In this document: positions 64,000-64,000 of the stretch, piece by piece
Position numbering within the stretch: position 1 is the first letter of the stretch
Layout: every line of letters starts with the position of its first letter
Origin: Tipula vernalis
Lineage: Eukaryota; Arthropoda; Insecta; Diptera; Tipulidae
DNA length: 64,000 nt
Assembly (NCBI GenBank): GCA_958295665.1
Contig: OY282560.1
Coordinates: 87,644,311-87,708,310, forward strand
Direction: 5' to 3'
The notes under the pieces: model-generated
Seen by the model: only the letters and a program-made list of their open reading frames with translations
Database searches by the model: none
What the model was told of the DNA's origin: nothing
Translations under genes and position numbers: made by a program

Positions 64000-64000
64000 A

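Overview
The window looks like a transposon-dense stretch of an insect nuclear genome, most likely a fly or a close relative. I see no bacterial gene organisation, no rRNA and no clear tRNA gene. The sequence is strongly AT-rich. Nearly all recognisable coding sequence belongs to animal transposable elements: Gypsy, BEL/Pao, Jockey-type LINE, Tc1, mariner, piggyBac, several hATs, a Chapaev-like element, a Helitron and one element I could not assign. The order is inferred from the element families, not proven. A run of exactly 200 Ns (6139-6338) is an assembly gap.

Layout. 826-6911: a decayed Gypsy element on the minus strand with both LTRs and an ATAT target duplication. 6925-7670: a Tc1 transposase remnant. 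7845-16912: one very long (AT)n tract split by two unrelated DNA transposons, an unassigned element with about 280-bp inverted ends (8096-12032, itself carrying a MITE) and a hAT (13043-16827). 19021-19240: a pogo-like MITE with a doubled left end. 19397-about 23700: a ruined BEL/Pao element. 23995-29945: a nearly intact BEL/Pao element on the minus strand (TSD AACAC). 30389-38583: a hAT remnant (8-bp TSD) carrying a pristine BEL/Pao insertion (30426-37240, plus strand, one open 1720-residue Gag-Pol, two 651-bp LTRs in which I saw no difference). 39075-42195: a Chapaev-like transposon (TSD ATTG). 42819-about 51016: a Helitron with a textbook 3' hairpin, interrupted by a hAT (47162-50168) that holds a mariner fragment. 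51577-53155: an intact Tc1-type transposon. 56472-60988: a full-length but dead Jockey-type LINE. 61226-62290: a piggyBac remnant. 62858-63999: a ZBED-like hAT remnant, split by a MITE and running off the window.

The only part that may belong to a host gene is 54.4-55.4 kb on the plus strand. There I see an initiator/DPE-like promoter, a long AT-rich leader, a strong splice donor, a pyrimidine-rich acceptor and a short exon with an ATG, 18 codons and a second donor. This is an inference.

Functionally the window is a record of serial invasions rather than a pathway. Two elements look young and possibly still competent: the BEL/Pao at 30426-37240 and the Tc1 element at 51577-53155. The others carry nonsense codons, frameshifts, deletions or nested insertions. 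All family calls come from motif reading without database searches.
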